From contig JAIRTV010000312.1 of the NCBI GenBank assembly GCA_031254675.1, forward strand, positions 1-5,724: 5,724 bases of DNA. The letters are read 5' to 3'. The notes under the pieces were generated by a model that was not told where the DNA came from, made no database searches, and saw nothing but the letters and a program-made list of their open reading frames with translations. Both the position numbers and the translations under genes were made by a program. Origin of the DNA: Planctomycetaceae bacterium (GTDB taxonomy: Bacteria; Planctomycetota; Planctomycetia; Pirellulales; Thermoguttaceae). Every line of letters starts with the position of its first letter. Positions within the stretch are counted from its first letter, which is position 1. This document shows, in pieces, positions 1 to 5,435 of the stretch.

Positions 1-36
1 TCGACCAACGTAAAGCCGAATCGTAAAGAATGTGAA

Positions 37-102
37 AGAGTTGAGAATTTTGTGGAAAAACACCGAAAAATCGACCACTCTTCACTATCCGTTCTCAACT
101 CT
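37..102. repeat. 11-bp inverted repeat in low-complexity sequence
   Basis: AGAGTTGAGAA at 37-47 is exactly the reverse complement of TTCTCAACTCT at 92-102, with 44 bases between. The right arm lies in a run rich in CTC, CAACT and CACT words (78-110) and leads directly into the homopolymeric C tract. Sequence of this style (CTCAACTCTCCACTC) resembles dispersed non-coding repeats that I remember from some bacterial genomes, but I cannot confirm copies elsewhere. It overlaps the end of the small minus-strand reading frame. The spacing is too long for a simple terminator hairpin. Confidence 0.5.
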
Positions 103-217
103 CCACTCCAGACAGCCCCCCCCCCCCCTGGTTTACGTAACTTGTCCATTTTAACATTTGGCTTTTCGCAAAAAATATTGCCAAAATCCCGACAACACAT
201 CTGACTAAATTTTCCAT
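95..217 (-). CDS. small hypothetical protein with a poly-G tract near its 3' end
   Basis: A 40-residue frame from ATG at 217 to TGA at 95-97, family not recognised. It starts MENLVRCVVGILAIFF, a hydrophobic stretch of about 16 residues, followed by a basic/aromatic segment (AKSQMLKWTSYVNQ), four glycines from the G13 tract, and a short tail LSGVES. An in-frame ATG at 223 lies only one base from the Shine-Dalgarno site, while 217 is seven bases from it, so 217 is the better start. Translation signals are the best in the window, and a consensus-like promoter lies about 100 bases upstream. With one more G the frame would stay open for about 38 codons to the left window edge; with one fewer it would end 14 codons after the tract begins. 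It may be a true small membrane peptide, the 5' part of a longer phase-variable gene, or a gene start disrupted by the low-complexity sequence. Confidence 0.4.
   Translation of the reverse strand: MENLVRCVVGILAIFFAKSQMLKWTSYVNQGGGGLSGVES
116..128. repeat. C13 homopolymer (G13 on the minus strand)
   Basis: Thirteen consecutive C bases on the plus strand, read as G on the minus strand inside the 40-codon frame at 95-217, where they encode part of a Gln and four Gly codons. G/C tracts of this length are prone to slipped-strand mispairing and are a known basis of phase variation in other bacteria. Such tracts are also prone to sequencing and assembly length errors, so the exact count should be treated with caution. 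Confidence 0.85.
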
Positions 218-224
218 TGTCATT

Positions 225-230
225 CTCCTT
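225..230 (-). promoter_or_regulatory. strong Shine-Dalgarno site for the small ORF
   Basis: AAGGAG on the minus strand, seven bases before the ATG at 217. This is the best Shine-Dalgarno match in the window. The synthase-like, FabZ and transporter genes have no clear site, RibF only AGGG, and the reductase a shorter AAGGA. It decides between the ATGs at 223 and 217 in favour of 217. Confidence 0.6.
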
Positions 231-255
231 ATTACAAGACACCTTTGAAGTAATT

Positions 256-298
256 GTGAAACGTTCACCGAAAAACAACACGGCAAAAAAATACGTAT
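256..298. promoter_or_regulatory. two short palindromes in the leader of the small ORF
   Basis: GTGAA-ACG-TTCAC at 256-268 is a perfect five-base-arm inverted repeat, and ATACGTAT at 291-298 is a perfect eight-base palindrome. Both lie between the predicted transcription start (about 311) and the Shine-Dalgarno site. They could be operator half-sites or a weak RNA hairpin. Short palindromes in AT-rich DNA can also arise by chance, and no regulator is identified. Confidence 0.25.
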
Positions 299-317
299 CA
301 CAATAACTAAGTTTTAT

Positions 318-346
318 AGTTTATGTTAAACGGAAAAAAATGTCAA
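318..346 (-). promoter_or_regulatory. sigma70-like promoter reading leftward
   Basis: On the minus strand, TTGACA (341-346, a perfect -35 match) is separated by exactly 17 bases from TAAACT (318-323, four of six matches to the -10 consensus). The predicted start is near 311, giving a leader of about 94 bases to the ATG at 217. A second AT-rich hexamer, TATAAA, lies a few bases further downstream. The site is in the AT-rich spacer after the transporter gene and implies a separate transcription unit at the left edge. Confidence 0.6.
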
Positions 347-480
347 GCGGAACTTTTGGCTTTTAAAAAAATTTTGATAATTATTCAGTAGAATTTTCGT
401 TAAAAGATCAACCGCAAGTTGGCAACCTTTCGGCAAAATATTACACAGCAGTTAAATCACAAAAACTCTATTCCGCTTTA

Positions 481-1233
481 TCAAAAAACCAACATCTGGA
501 TTGGGACAAGAAGATTCAGTATCATAATTAAAGGGACAAAATAACGTTCAGGAATCCATTTGAAGATTTGCCGCCCAATGAAAACACCAAGCAGCAACGC
601 CGGTAATACCACAAGATCAAATGATAATGTCGTCCGTGTTAGTGTGCAAAAACCAGGAATAAGACCGGCAATTAACGGCAGTTTGGAAATATTCACAATA
701 AAAAAGAACACCGCCCATGTTCCCATGAAATCTTTCTTCTCCATATTTTGTGCCGAAAGATAAACACTCATAACCGGTCCGGCGGCGTTTCCGGTTTGTG
801 TTGTGAAACCGGAAAGCAAACCCATCGACCACGCAAACAATCGCGATTTCGGAAACGTATTCCATTGTGAACGTCGCCGAACTTCTTCAAACACCATCAG
901 AGCAAGAACCAAAACACCAAGAAAAATCTTAAACGTTCGGTTATCAATCATCCACAAAAACACGGTTCCAAACAAAAGACCAATAAAAACCGACGGTAAC
1001 AATAAACGAATCCGTTGCCAATCGGCAGTATGCCGGTAATATCGTACCGCAAACAAATCGCCAACAATCAACAACGGCACAACCGCGCCGGTTGAGAATT
1101 TTTCCATTCCGGGAAACGCAAGCGTCATCATCAACACTCCAGGAATCGTTCCCCCCGGAACACCCGTTTTCGACATCCCAAAAAACAATGCCGATAAAAG
1201 TCCCCAAATAATTGATTGAACAGAAAAATCCAT
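481..1233 (-). CDS. TauE/SafE-family sulfite/sulfonate exporter-like membrane protein
   Basis: An inner-membrane protein of 250 residues, usual for the TauE/SafE (DUF81) family, whose characterised members move sulfite, sulfoacetate or related organosulfur anions. The sequence shows about eight hydrophobic segments (roughly 6-20, 28-42, 47-63, 77-95, 101-115, 131-148, 171-193 and 204-250 as a pair). It has the two family half-repeat signatures: GMSKTGVPG at residues 19-27 and SGFTTQTGNAAGP at 141-153. Charged residues lie mostly in short loops (RYYRHTADWQR, EEVRRRSQW). The frame extends to a TTG at 1251, but ATG 1233 places the first membrane segment as in relatives and is preferred. Neither start has a Shine-Dalgarno match. 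It is last in the collinear run, 141 bases after the reductase, so it may have its own weak promoter. The substrate cannot be read from sequence, and no sulfur-metabolism gene lies nearby. Confidence 0.88.
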   Translation of the reverse strand: MDFSVQSIIWGLLSALFFGMSKTGVPGGTIPGVLMMTLAFPGMEKFSTGAVVPLLIVGDLFAVRYYRHTADWQRIRLLLPSVFIGLLFGTVFLWMIDNRTFKIFLGVLVLALMVFEEVRRRSQWNTFPKSRLFAWSMGLLSGFTTQTGNAAGPVMSVYLSAQNMEKKDFMGTWAVFFFIVNISKLPLIAGLIPGFCTLTRTTLSFDLVVLPALLLGVFIGRQIFKWIPERYFVPLIMILNLLVPIQMLVF

Positions 1234-1272
1234 AAAATACGCGATTTGCAACGTGTGATTGGAAAGATTGCG

Positions 1273-1301
1273 ATTTACGAATACATTGTTTTCATGGTCA
1301 A
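1273..1301 (-). promoter_or_regulatory. weak candidate promoter for the transporter gene
   Basis: TTGACC (1296-1301) and GTAAAT (1273-1278) on the minus strand with a 17-base spacer. The -35 is good (five of six) but the -10 is poor (three of six). Transcription would start about 1266, some 33 bases before ATG 1233. The position is plausible but the match is weak. Confidence 0.25.
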
Positions 1302-1322
1302 GATCGGCTTCATTAAAAAAAG

Positions 1323-1350
1323 TTGAGCAATAAGATCATAAGATTGAGCA
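1323..1350. repeat. nested direct repeats in the reductase-transporter spacer
   Basis: TTGAGCA occurs at 1323-1329 and 1344-1350, and between them ATAAGAT occurs at 1330-1336 and 1338-1344. The order is A-B-c-B-A with all copies in the same orientation, so it is not a hairpin. On the minus strand it is followed by seven T bases (1321-1315), but there is no stem for an intrinsic terminator. It could be a cooperative protein-binding site or the trace of a small duplication. Confidence 0.45.
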
Positions 1351-1374
1351 GATGATGTTTGCCGAAAGTTTATG

Positions 1375-2151
1375 TTACAATTTTGGAATCATCATTCCGC
1401 CGTCAACCATGATAACTTGACCGGTACTGTAAGCCAGGTCGCCTCGCGCCAACATCGCCACCGCTCGACCAACATCGTTCGGTAACCCCCAACGTTGCTG
1501 CGGCACAACACCTTCGCAAATCAATTTCGAATATTTTTCCGTTACGCCAGCCGTCATATCACTCTGAATCAGACCAGGACGAATCTCATAAACGGAAATT
1601 CCATATTCCGCCAAACGAAGCGACCATAATTGTGTTGTCATACTCAACGCCGCTTTCGACATACAATATTCGCCGCGATTCAAAGACGCCGCTGTTGCCG
1701 AAATCGACGAAATGTTCACAATACTCGCAAAAAAATCAGACGCCATCTTTTTTTGCGCAATCATCCAACACGCAATCGATTGCGTTAAAAAGAACGGTGC
1801 TTGCAAATTGATTCGCATGAGCCAATCGTAATTTTCCTCTGTCATTGTCAACATATCGCTCCGAACTCTTGCGGTAACACCAGCATTGTTGACCAACAGA
1901 TTGAGCCGTTCAAAATCATTGCGAACTTTTTGCACAAGTTCGCGCCGGTCATTGTCGTCGCCAAGATCGCAACGATAATAAACAACCTTTTGAGTCTGGG
2001 AACATTGCGATCTCAGCTCTTCAAGCTCTCGACCAACTCCGTCCAACTCACGCGAACCGCAAAGCGCCAACGTATATCCCTCCGCCAAAAGCGATTGCGA
2101 AATTCCTAACCCAATACCCCGTAAACCACCTGTTACAAGTGCTGTTTTCAT
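1375..2151 (-). CDS. short-chain dehydrogenase/reductase, FabG-like 3-ketoacyl-ACP reductase
   Basis: A classical SDR enzyme of 258 residues with a Rossmann fold, expected to be a cytosolic NAD(P)H-dependent reductase. Cofactor motif TGGLRGIG is at residues 7-14 and NNAG at 88-91. The catalytic set is complete: Asn115, Ser149 (in NISSIS), Tyr162 and Lys166 (YCMSK). The Ser-Tyr spacing of 13 equals that of E. coli FabG. The C-terminal part has the usual RPGLIQSDMT and TGQVIMVDGG segments. Start ATG 2151 follows AAGGA by seven bases. It lies 47 bases after ribF in the same direction. With the upstream synthase-like protein and dehydratase it would supply the keto-reduction step of an acyl cycle. 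However, this SDR subfamily is often labelled 3-ketoacyl-ACP reductase by similarity alone, and some relatives may act on sugars or other alcohols. The substrate is therefore uncertain and no fabG symbol is assigned. Confidence 0.88.
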   Translation of the reverse strand: MKTALVTGGLRGIGLGISQSLLAEGYTLALCGSRELDGVGRELEELRSQCSQTQKVVYYRCDLGDDNDRRELVQKVRNDFERLNLLVNNAGVTARVRSDMLTMTEENYDWLMRINLQAPFFLTQSIACWMIAQKKMASDFFASIVNISSISATAASLNRGEYCMSKAALSMTTQLWSLRLAEYGISVYEIRPGLIQSDMTAGVTEKYSKLICEGVVPQQRWGLPNDVGRAVAMLARGDLAYSTGQVIMVDGGMMIPKL

Positions 2152-2158
2152 ATTTGTT

Positions 2159-2163
2159 TCCTT
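2159..2163 (-). promoter_or_regulatory. Shine-Dalgarno site for the reductase gene
   Basis: AAGGA on the minus strand, seven bases before ATG 2151, fixing that start. It lies inside the 47-base spacer after ribF, which contains no convincing promoter or terminator, so the reductase is probably co-transcribed with ribF. Confidence 0.5.
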
Positions 2164-2198
2164 GTTGATTGTGTTTTTTAAAATAATTGTTATTGTTC

Positions 2199-3137
2199 TT
2201 AAAAACTTTTCCGTTTCGCAATCAGAATTTCATGACTTTGCTGGATATCATGATTCATTTGTTGAATCAATTCTTCCACCGATTCAAAACGGATAACCTC
2301 TCGAAGCATCGCAAAGAAATCAATGTCCATCTTTTTGTCGTAAAGATCACCGTCAAAATGATGAACAAAAACTTCGATTTTCGGTACGGATTGTTGAAAT
2401 GTCGGATTGGTTCCGATATGTGTTGTGGACTCGAACGATTGCCCGTCGAACGTTGCTATTGTTGCGTAAATACCTGATTTAGGAATAATTGTTTCTGTTT
2501 TACCAAGGTTCGCAGTGGGAAAACCAAGAGTTCGACCGCGTTGGTCTCCTTGAATCACTGTTCCGGTCAACCGGTAAGGTTGCGGCATCCATTGGGCTGC
2601 CTGTTCGACCAACCCTTCCCGAATAAGTTTGCGAATACCGCTACTGGAAATAAGTTGATTATCCCGTCGAACCGGCTCCACAATATCAATCGTAATGCCT
2701 GTTTGCTGTCCGTATTGTCGAATCACTTCCGACGTTCCAAGACGATCATGTCCGAAACAAAAATTATGCCCTTCGACAATAACCGTAACTTTCAATCTTT
2801 CTCGAAGTGTTTCAAAAAAGAATGTTTCCGCACTTTGATTCAGCAATTCGTGGTCTGTTCGGAGAACCACCAACGCATCAAGATTAAATTGATGGAACAA
2901 TTCGATTTTCCGTTCTAAGGTACAAATTGGTTGGATATTCCCGTCGGGGCGGAGAACGGTAATGGGCAACGGATCGAATGTCAGAATGATTGTCGGAATT
3001 TGTTGGTTGTTGGCGTGGTTTTTCAAACGGTTGATAATCAGGGAATGCCCAAGATGCATTCCGTCAAATTTACCAATACTAAGAACACCACCGCAAAATT
3101 GTTCGGGAAAAAACTGAAGGTCTGTAATGATTTGCAT
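2199..3137 (-). CDS. ribF: bifunctional riboflavin kinase / FMN adenylyltransferase RibF
   Basis: Phosphorylates riboflavin to FMN and then adenylates FMN to FAD, in the cytosol. At 312 residues it has the normal full length. The N-terminal nucleotidyltransferase domain (about 15-180) shows GKFDGMHLGH at 22-31 (the HxGH adenylyltransferase signature), TFDP at 53-56, NFCFGHDRLG at 125-134 and the ISSSGIR motif at 163-169. The C-terminal riboflavin kinase domain (about 185-310) shows GDQRGRTLGFPTANL at 197-211 with the PTAN nucleotide-binding motif, GTNPTF at 242-247 and the conserved acidic residue in KIEVFVHHFDGDLY (Glu255). Both activities should therefore be intact. Start ATG 3137 has only AGGG as a partial Shine-Dalgarno. 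It lies 49 bases after the dehydratase gene and 47 before the reductase, consistent with one transcript. In many bacteria ribF adjoins truB/rbfA; here it sits among acyl-chain genes. Confidence 0.95.
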   Translation of the reverse strand: MQIITDLQFFPEQFCGGVLSIGKFDGMHLGHSLIINRLKNHANNQQIPTIILTFDPLPITVLRPDGNIQPICTLERKIELFHQFNLDALVVLRTDHELLNQSAETFFFETLRERLKVTVIVEGHNFCFGHDRLGTSEVIRQYGQQTGITIDIVEPVRRDNQLISSSGIRKLIREGLVEQAAQWMPQPYRLTGTVIQGDQRGRTLGFPTANLGKTETIIPKSGIYATIATFDGQSFESTTHIGTNPTFQQSVPKIEVFVHHFDGDLYDKKMDIDFFAMLREVIRFESVEELIQQMNHDIQQSHEILIAKRKSF

Positions 3138-3186
3138 AGATTACCCTGTCAATGTTGTCCGAATGTTCGTGTTGCTGCTTCCATTT

Positions 3187-3666
3187 TTACAACGTTTTTG
3201 TTTGGTAAAGGAGTTTGAAACGTTCCTTGAGTTCTTCGATCACTTTTTGATCTTTCGATTTTAGAGCCGGATCGTTATCGGACAAATTGTATCGGACAAG
3301 AACAATTTGAGCTTTGAGGTTATTTTGACCTTCAACACTTCCTTCGGTTTTGAGTTTGACCAGCGCACCGTCTTCTTTAATAATTGACGCGGTAATAGTA
3401 AGAGTTTGCCCTGGTTGGACGAAGCGAGCATATTTAACGTTACCGACTTCTTTGAGAACAACAATACTATGCGCAAAATTTTCAGATACGCGAATAAGCC
3501 ACGCGGATGCTTGCGTCAACGCTTCTAACATAAGGACGCCGGGCATGACGGGAAAGTTGGGAAAATGATCTTTCAAATATTCTTCCGATAATGAAAGCGA
3601 TTTGGTGGCAACAATTTGTTTTCCCAATTCTAAGGATTCGATTCGGTCAATTAAAGAAAAATACAT
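3187..3666 (-). CDS. fabZ: FabZ-type 3-hydroxyacyl-ACP dehydratase
   Basis: A single hot-dog-fold protein of 159 residues that would dehydrate 3-hydroxyacyl-ACP to trans-2-enoyl-ACP in the cytosol. The active-site region HFPNFPVMPGVLMLEALTQ spans residues 34-52: His34 and Glu48 are 14 apart, the same spacing as the catalytic His/Glu of characterised FabZ, and the PVMPG turn is intact. The family's NVKYARFVQPGQTL segment follows at 76-89. It is slightly longer than a typical FabZ because of a charged C-terminal tail (about 134-159, KSKDQKVIEELKERFKLLY). The start at 3666 has no Shine-Dalgarno; instead a tandem TTTCAGTA repeat abuts the ATG. It follows the synthase-like gene by 105 bases and precedes ribF by 49. 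The residues favour an active dehydratase; whether it serves bulk fatty-acid synthesis or a specialised chain is not shown. Confidence 0.9.
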   Translation of the reverse strand: MYFSLIDRIESLELGKQIVATKSLSLSEEYLKDHFPNFPVMPGVLMLEALTQASAWLIRVSENFAHSIVVLKEVGNVKYARFVQPGQTLTITASIIKEDGALVKLKTEGSVEGQNNLKAQIVLVRYNLSDNDPALKSKDQKVIEELKERFKLLYQTKTL

Positions 3667-3667
3667 G

Positions 3668-3683
3668 ATACTGAAATACTGAA
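3668..3683. repeat. perfect 8-bp tandem repeat abutting the fabZ start
   Basis: Two exact copies of ATACTGAA on the plus strand (3668-3675 and 3676-3683), read as TTTCAGTA twice on the minus strand, ending two bases before the fabZ ATG at 3666. It occupies the place where a ribosome binding site would be, and no Shine-Dalgarno sequence is seen. Confidence 0.5.
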
Positions 3684-3739
3684 ACTAGCTCTCAAACCGC
3701 AACAAAGAACGGAACGGTTTTTGATCTAATTGATGTAGG

Positions 3740-3774
3740 TTAATGGGTTGAGGGATTAAATGGGTTGGGAATTA
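3740..3774. repeat. imperfect ~17-bp tandem repeat after the synthase-like gene
   Basis: TTAATGGGTTG (3740-3750) recurs as TTAAATGGGTTG (3756-3767). The sequence after each copy is also related (AGGGATTA, then GGAATTAG), giving about two units of 16-17 bases that end at the TAA stop of the synthase-like gene. There is no strong hairpin, so it is not an obvious terminator. Confidence 0.4.
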
Positions 3775-5055
3775 GTTGGCGGTTTCTTTTTCGAGAATCA
3801 GAGCGAATGAACGTCCTGTTCGGGTTTGATTGAGTTTGAGGGCAAAGGGCGAGTTCAAGGTTTTCGGTTGACCGTGAACAACATTGATGGGACAATCCGG
3901 TGCGGTTTTTTCGTGATTCCGAGTTGGTGGGATTTGTTTGTTTTGAAGAGCGAGAACGACAGAAACGAGTTCGACGGCGCCGGTTCCGCTACCAAGATCG
4001 CCGAAATTGCCTTTGTTGGAGGTAACGGGAACAGAGTCGAGTGTTTGCTGAATTGCTTCGGCTTCGATTCGGTCGTCATATTCGGCGCCGGTTCCGTCTG
4101 CGTTGACGAACCCGATATCGTTGGGAGTTAAGCCGGAACGTTGCAGAGCCAACCGAATACTATGGTGAATCGCTTTTCCGGTTGGTCGCGTTTTGTGAAG
4201 ATTGGGTTCGTTGATTTCAGCGAATCCGCGAATAGTTGCATAAATTTTCGCGCCGCGGGCTTTGGCAAAGTCGCGTCTTTCCAGCACAAACGCGCCAGCT
4301 CCTTCGCCAAGAACACTGCCGCAACGGTCAATATCAAAGGGTCGAGGGACACGGTTGGGATCGCTGTGTTGGGGAGCGACAAAATAAGAATTGATACGGG
4401 TTTGAAAATCTTGATTGACGCGATTGCCGCAACCTCCGGCAATCATAACATCGGCGCTGCCGCGTTGAATTGTTCGGACGGCTTCGATGATAGCGGCAAG
4501 GCTGGAGCCGCGGCACAATGTTACGGAGTTGCTGGGACCGCGTGCGTCATGCCCGATAGAGATTTGACATGCCGGCATATTGGGTAAAAATTTGAGCATC
4601 CAAAGCGGAAAGATATCATTCATGGCATCAATTCCCCATTGGTGAAAGTTGTATTGACCGTTATGAATTCCGGCACGATAGGCGTCGAGCAACATATCGA
4701 CTTCGGCACCAATGAGATCAGAGCCGAAAACAACACCAAACCGGTCAGGATCAACAGTTCGGGAATTTCCTTCGGTAATGAGTTGGGCGTCGGCGGAAGC
4801 ATGGCAAGCGGAAACAAACGCCAACTGAATATCACGGCTCATAACTTTGATATTTTTACGCGGTTTGACAAAATCTTTGGCGTGAAAATCGGGAACTTCA
4901 CTTCCGAGGGGTCGAAGAGCGGGGTTGGAGGTTTGGATATTGAGTCTTCCGATGCCGCTTGTTCCGTTGAGGAGGGCGTGGTGAAACGATTCTTTGTCGA
5001 TGCCGACAGGGGAAAGGACGCCAAGACCCGTAAGCACAACTTCTTTGCTGGTCAT
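3772..5055 (-). CDS. divergent beta-ketoacyl-ACP synthase homologue (FabF-like, triad apparently lost)
   Basis: A thiolase-fold protein of 427 residues, close to FabF length. Family landmarks are VVLTGLGVLSPVG (6-18), ARGPSNSV (171-178), ADVMIAGG (201-208), RPFDIDRCG (238-246), LGEGAGAFVLE (249-259) and GSGTGAVE (355-362). The catalytic positions are odd. Counting without gaps from RGPS, the E. coli FabF nucleophile position (Cys163) holds Arg182, with Cys181 just before it. The two catalytic His positions (303 and 340) hold Asp320 (NADGTG) and Asp353 (GDLGSG). The Lys335 equivalent is kept as Lys348. The usual C-terminal FGFGGTN loop is replaced by NQTRTGRS (409-416). It may therefore be a chain-length-factor-like or decarboxylating partner, or have unusual chemistry; a one-residue gap could instead make Cys181 the nucleophile. 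ATG 5055 is chosen over 5259 because a promoter lies within the extension, whose sequence is hydrophobic and unlike the family. No Shine-Dalgarno is seen. Confidence 0.85.
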   Translation of the reverse strand: MTSKEVVLTGLGVLSPVGIDKESFHHALLNGTSGIGRLNIQTSNPALRPLGSEVPDFHAKDFVKPRKNIKVMSRDIQLAFVSACHASADAQLITEGNSRTVDPDRFGVVFGSDLIGAEVDMLLDAYRAGIHNGQYNFHQWGIDAMNDIFPLWMLKFLPNMPACQISIGHDARGPSNSVTLCRGSSLAAIIEAVRTIQRGSADVMIAGGCGNRVNQDFQTRINSYFVAPQHSDPNRVPRPFDIDRCGSVLGEGAGAFVLERRDFAKARGAKIYATIRGFAEINEPNLHKTRPTGKAIHHSIRLALQRSGLTPNDIGFVNADGTGAEYDDRIEAEAIQQTLDSVPVTSNKGNFGDLGSGTGAVELVSVVLALQNKQIPPTRNHEKTAPDCPINVVHGQPKTLNSPFALKLNQTRTGRSFALILEKETAN

Positions 5056-5115
5056 ACCGTTTGAAAAAAAGATCAGAAAATAACAAAATACGACTATAAA
5101 ACACAACTTCCTTAC

Positions 5116-5144
5116 ATAATACCTGAAAACCGCTAACACGACAA
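5116..5144 (-). promoter_or_regulatory. sigma70-like promoter for the synthase-fabZ-ribF run
   Basis: TTGTCG (5139-5144, four of six) and TATTAT (5116-5121, five of six) on the minus strand with an exact 17-base spacer. The predicted start is near 5109, giving a leader of about 54 bases before ATG 5055. No comparable promoter is seen in the later spacers up to the reductase, so this one could drive at least four genes. Confidence 0.5.
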
Positions 5145-5219
5145 GCCCCATTGCCTTACTTCCACCGACAATAAGGAGAGTTTCACCAACTAGAAGGTAG
5201 GTGACGTTTCGCCGATACA

Positions 5220-5435
5220 TCACAAAACCCTGTGTTTGGACGGAAATTGATGTTGCCAAACGGTTCGGAATCCGATTGCCGACTCAACCGTCGCAACCAT
5301 GGACGAAAACCCGTCGGTGAAAGATTGCTTGCTTTGTTCGACATTCCATGTTGCGAAAAAGTTGTAGGGACTTGCGTCCGATATTCGTGAGATGGTAAAA
5401 TACTCGCTGAAGTTGTGAACATCTTTCGTGTCCAT
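5220..5435 (-). CDS. possible small hypothetical protein, 71 residues
   Basis: A frame from ATG 5435 to TGA 5220, family not recognised. The translation is balanced and soluble-looking (starts MDTKDVHNFSEYF, later FATWNVEQSKQSF and AIGFRTVWQHQF), with no membrane segment. The region is visibly richer in GC than the AT-rich sequence to its right, which supports present or former coding. Against it: there is no clear Shine-Dalgarno or promoter, the opposite strand also has protein-like open stretches, and another minus-strand frame overlaps it. It could be a small gene, a decayed gene remnant, or chance. Confidence 0.25.
   Translation of the reverse strand: MDTKDVHNFSEYFTISRISDASPYNFFATWNVEQSKQSFTDGFSSMVATVESAIGFRTVWQHQFPSKHRVL

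Noticed and set aside
1..2615. TCGACCAAC recurring at the left edge and inside the reductase and ribF genes
   Set aside because: Inside the genes it comes from common codon combinations (such as Val-Gly-Arg on the minus strand). The spacing is irregular and no wider repeat surrounds it.
3694..3720. AAACCG ... CGGTTT inverted repeat as a terminator between the synthase-like gene and fabZ
   Set aside because: The stem is only six bases with a 15-base loop, and no T-run follows on the transcribed strand.
3667..3771. A hidden acyl carrier protein gene between the synthase-like gene and fabZ
   Set aside because: The spacer is 105 bases, too short for an ACP of about 75-80 residues, and no DSL phosphopantetheine motif is encoded in it.
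3826..5064. Several plus-strand frames of 100-148 codons opposite the synthase-like gene, and similar ones opposite ribF, the reductase and the transporter
   Set aside because: They lie antisense to genes with clear family motifs and have no recognisable domains or ribosome sites, so they are shadows of codon periodicity.
5056..5259. N-terminal 68-residue extension of the synthase-like protein as a membrane anchor
   Set aside because: It contains a good promoter, has no family counterpart, and its hydrophobicity is what AT-rich non-coding sequence gives.
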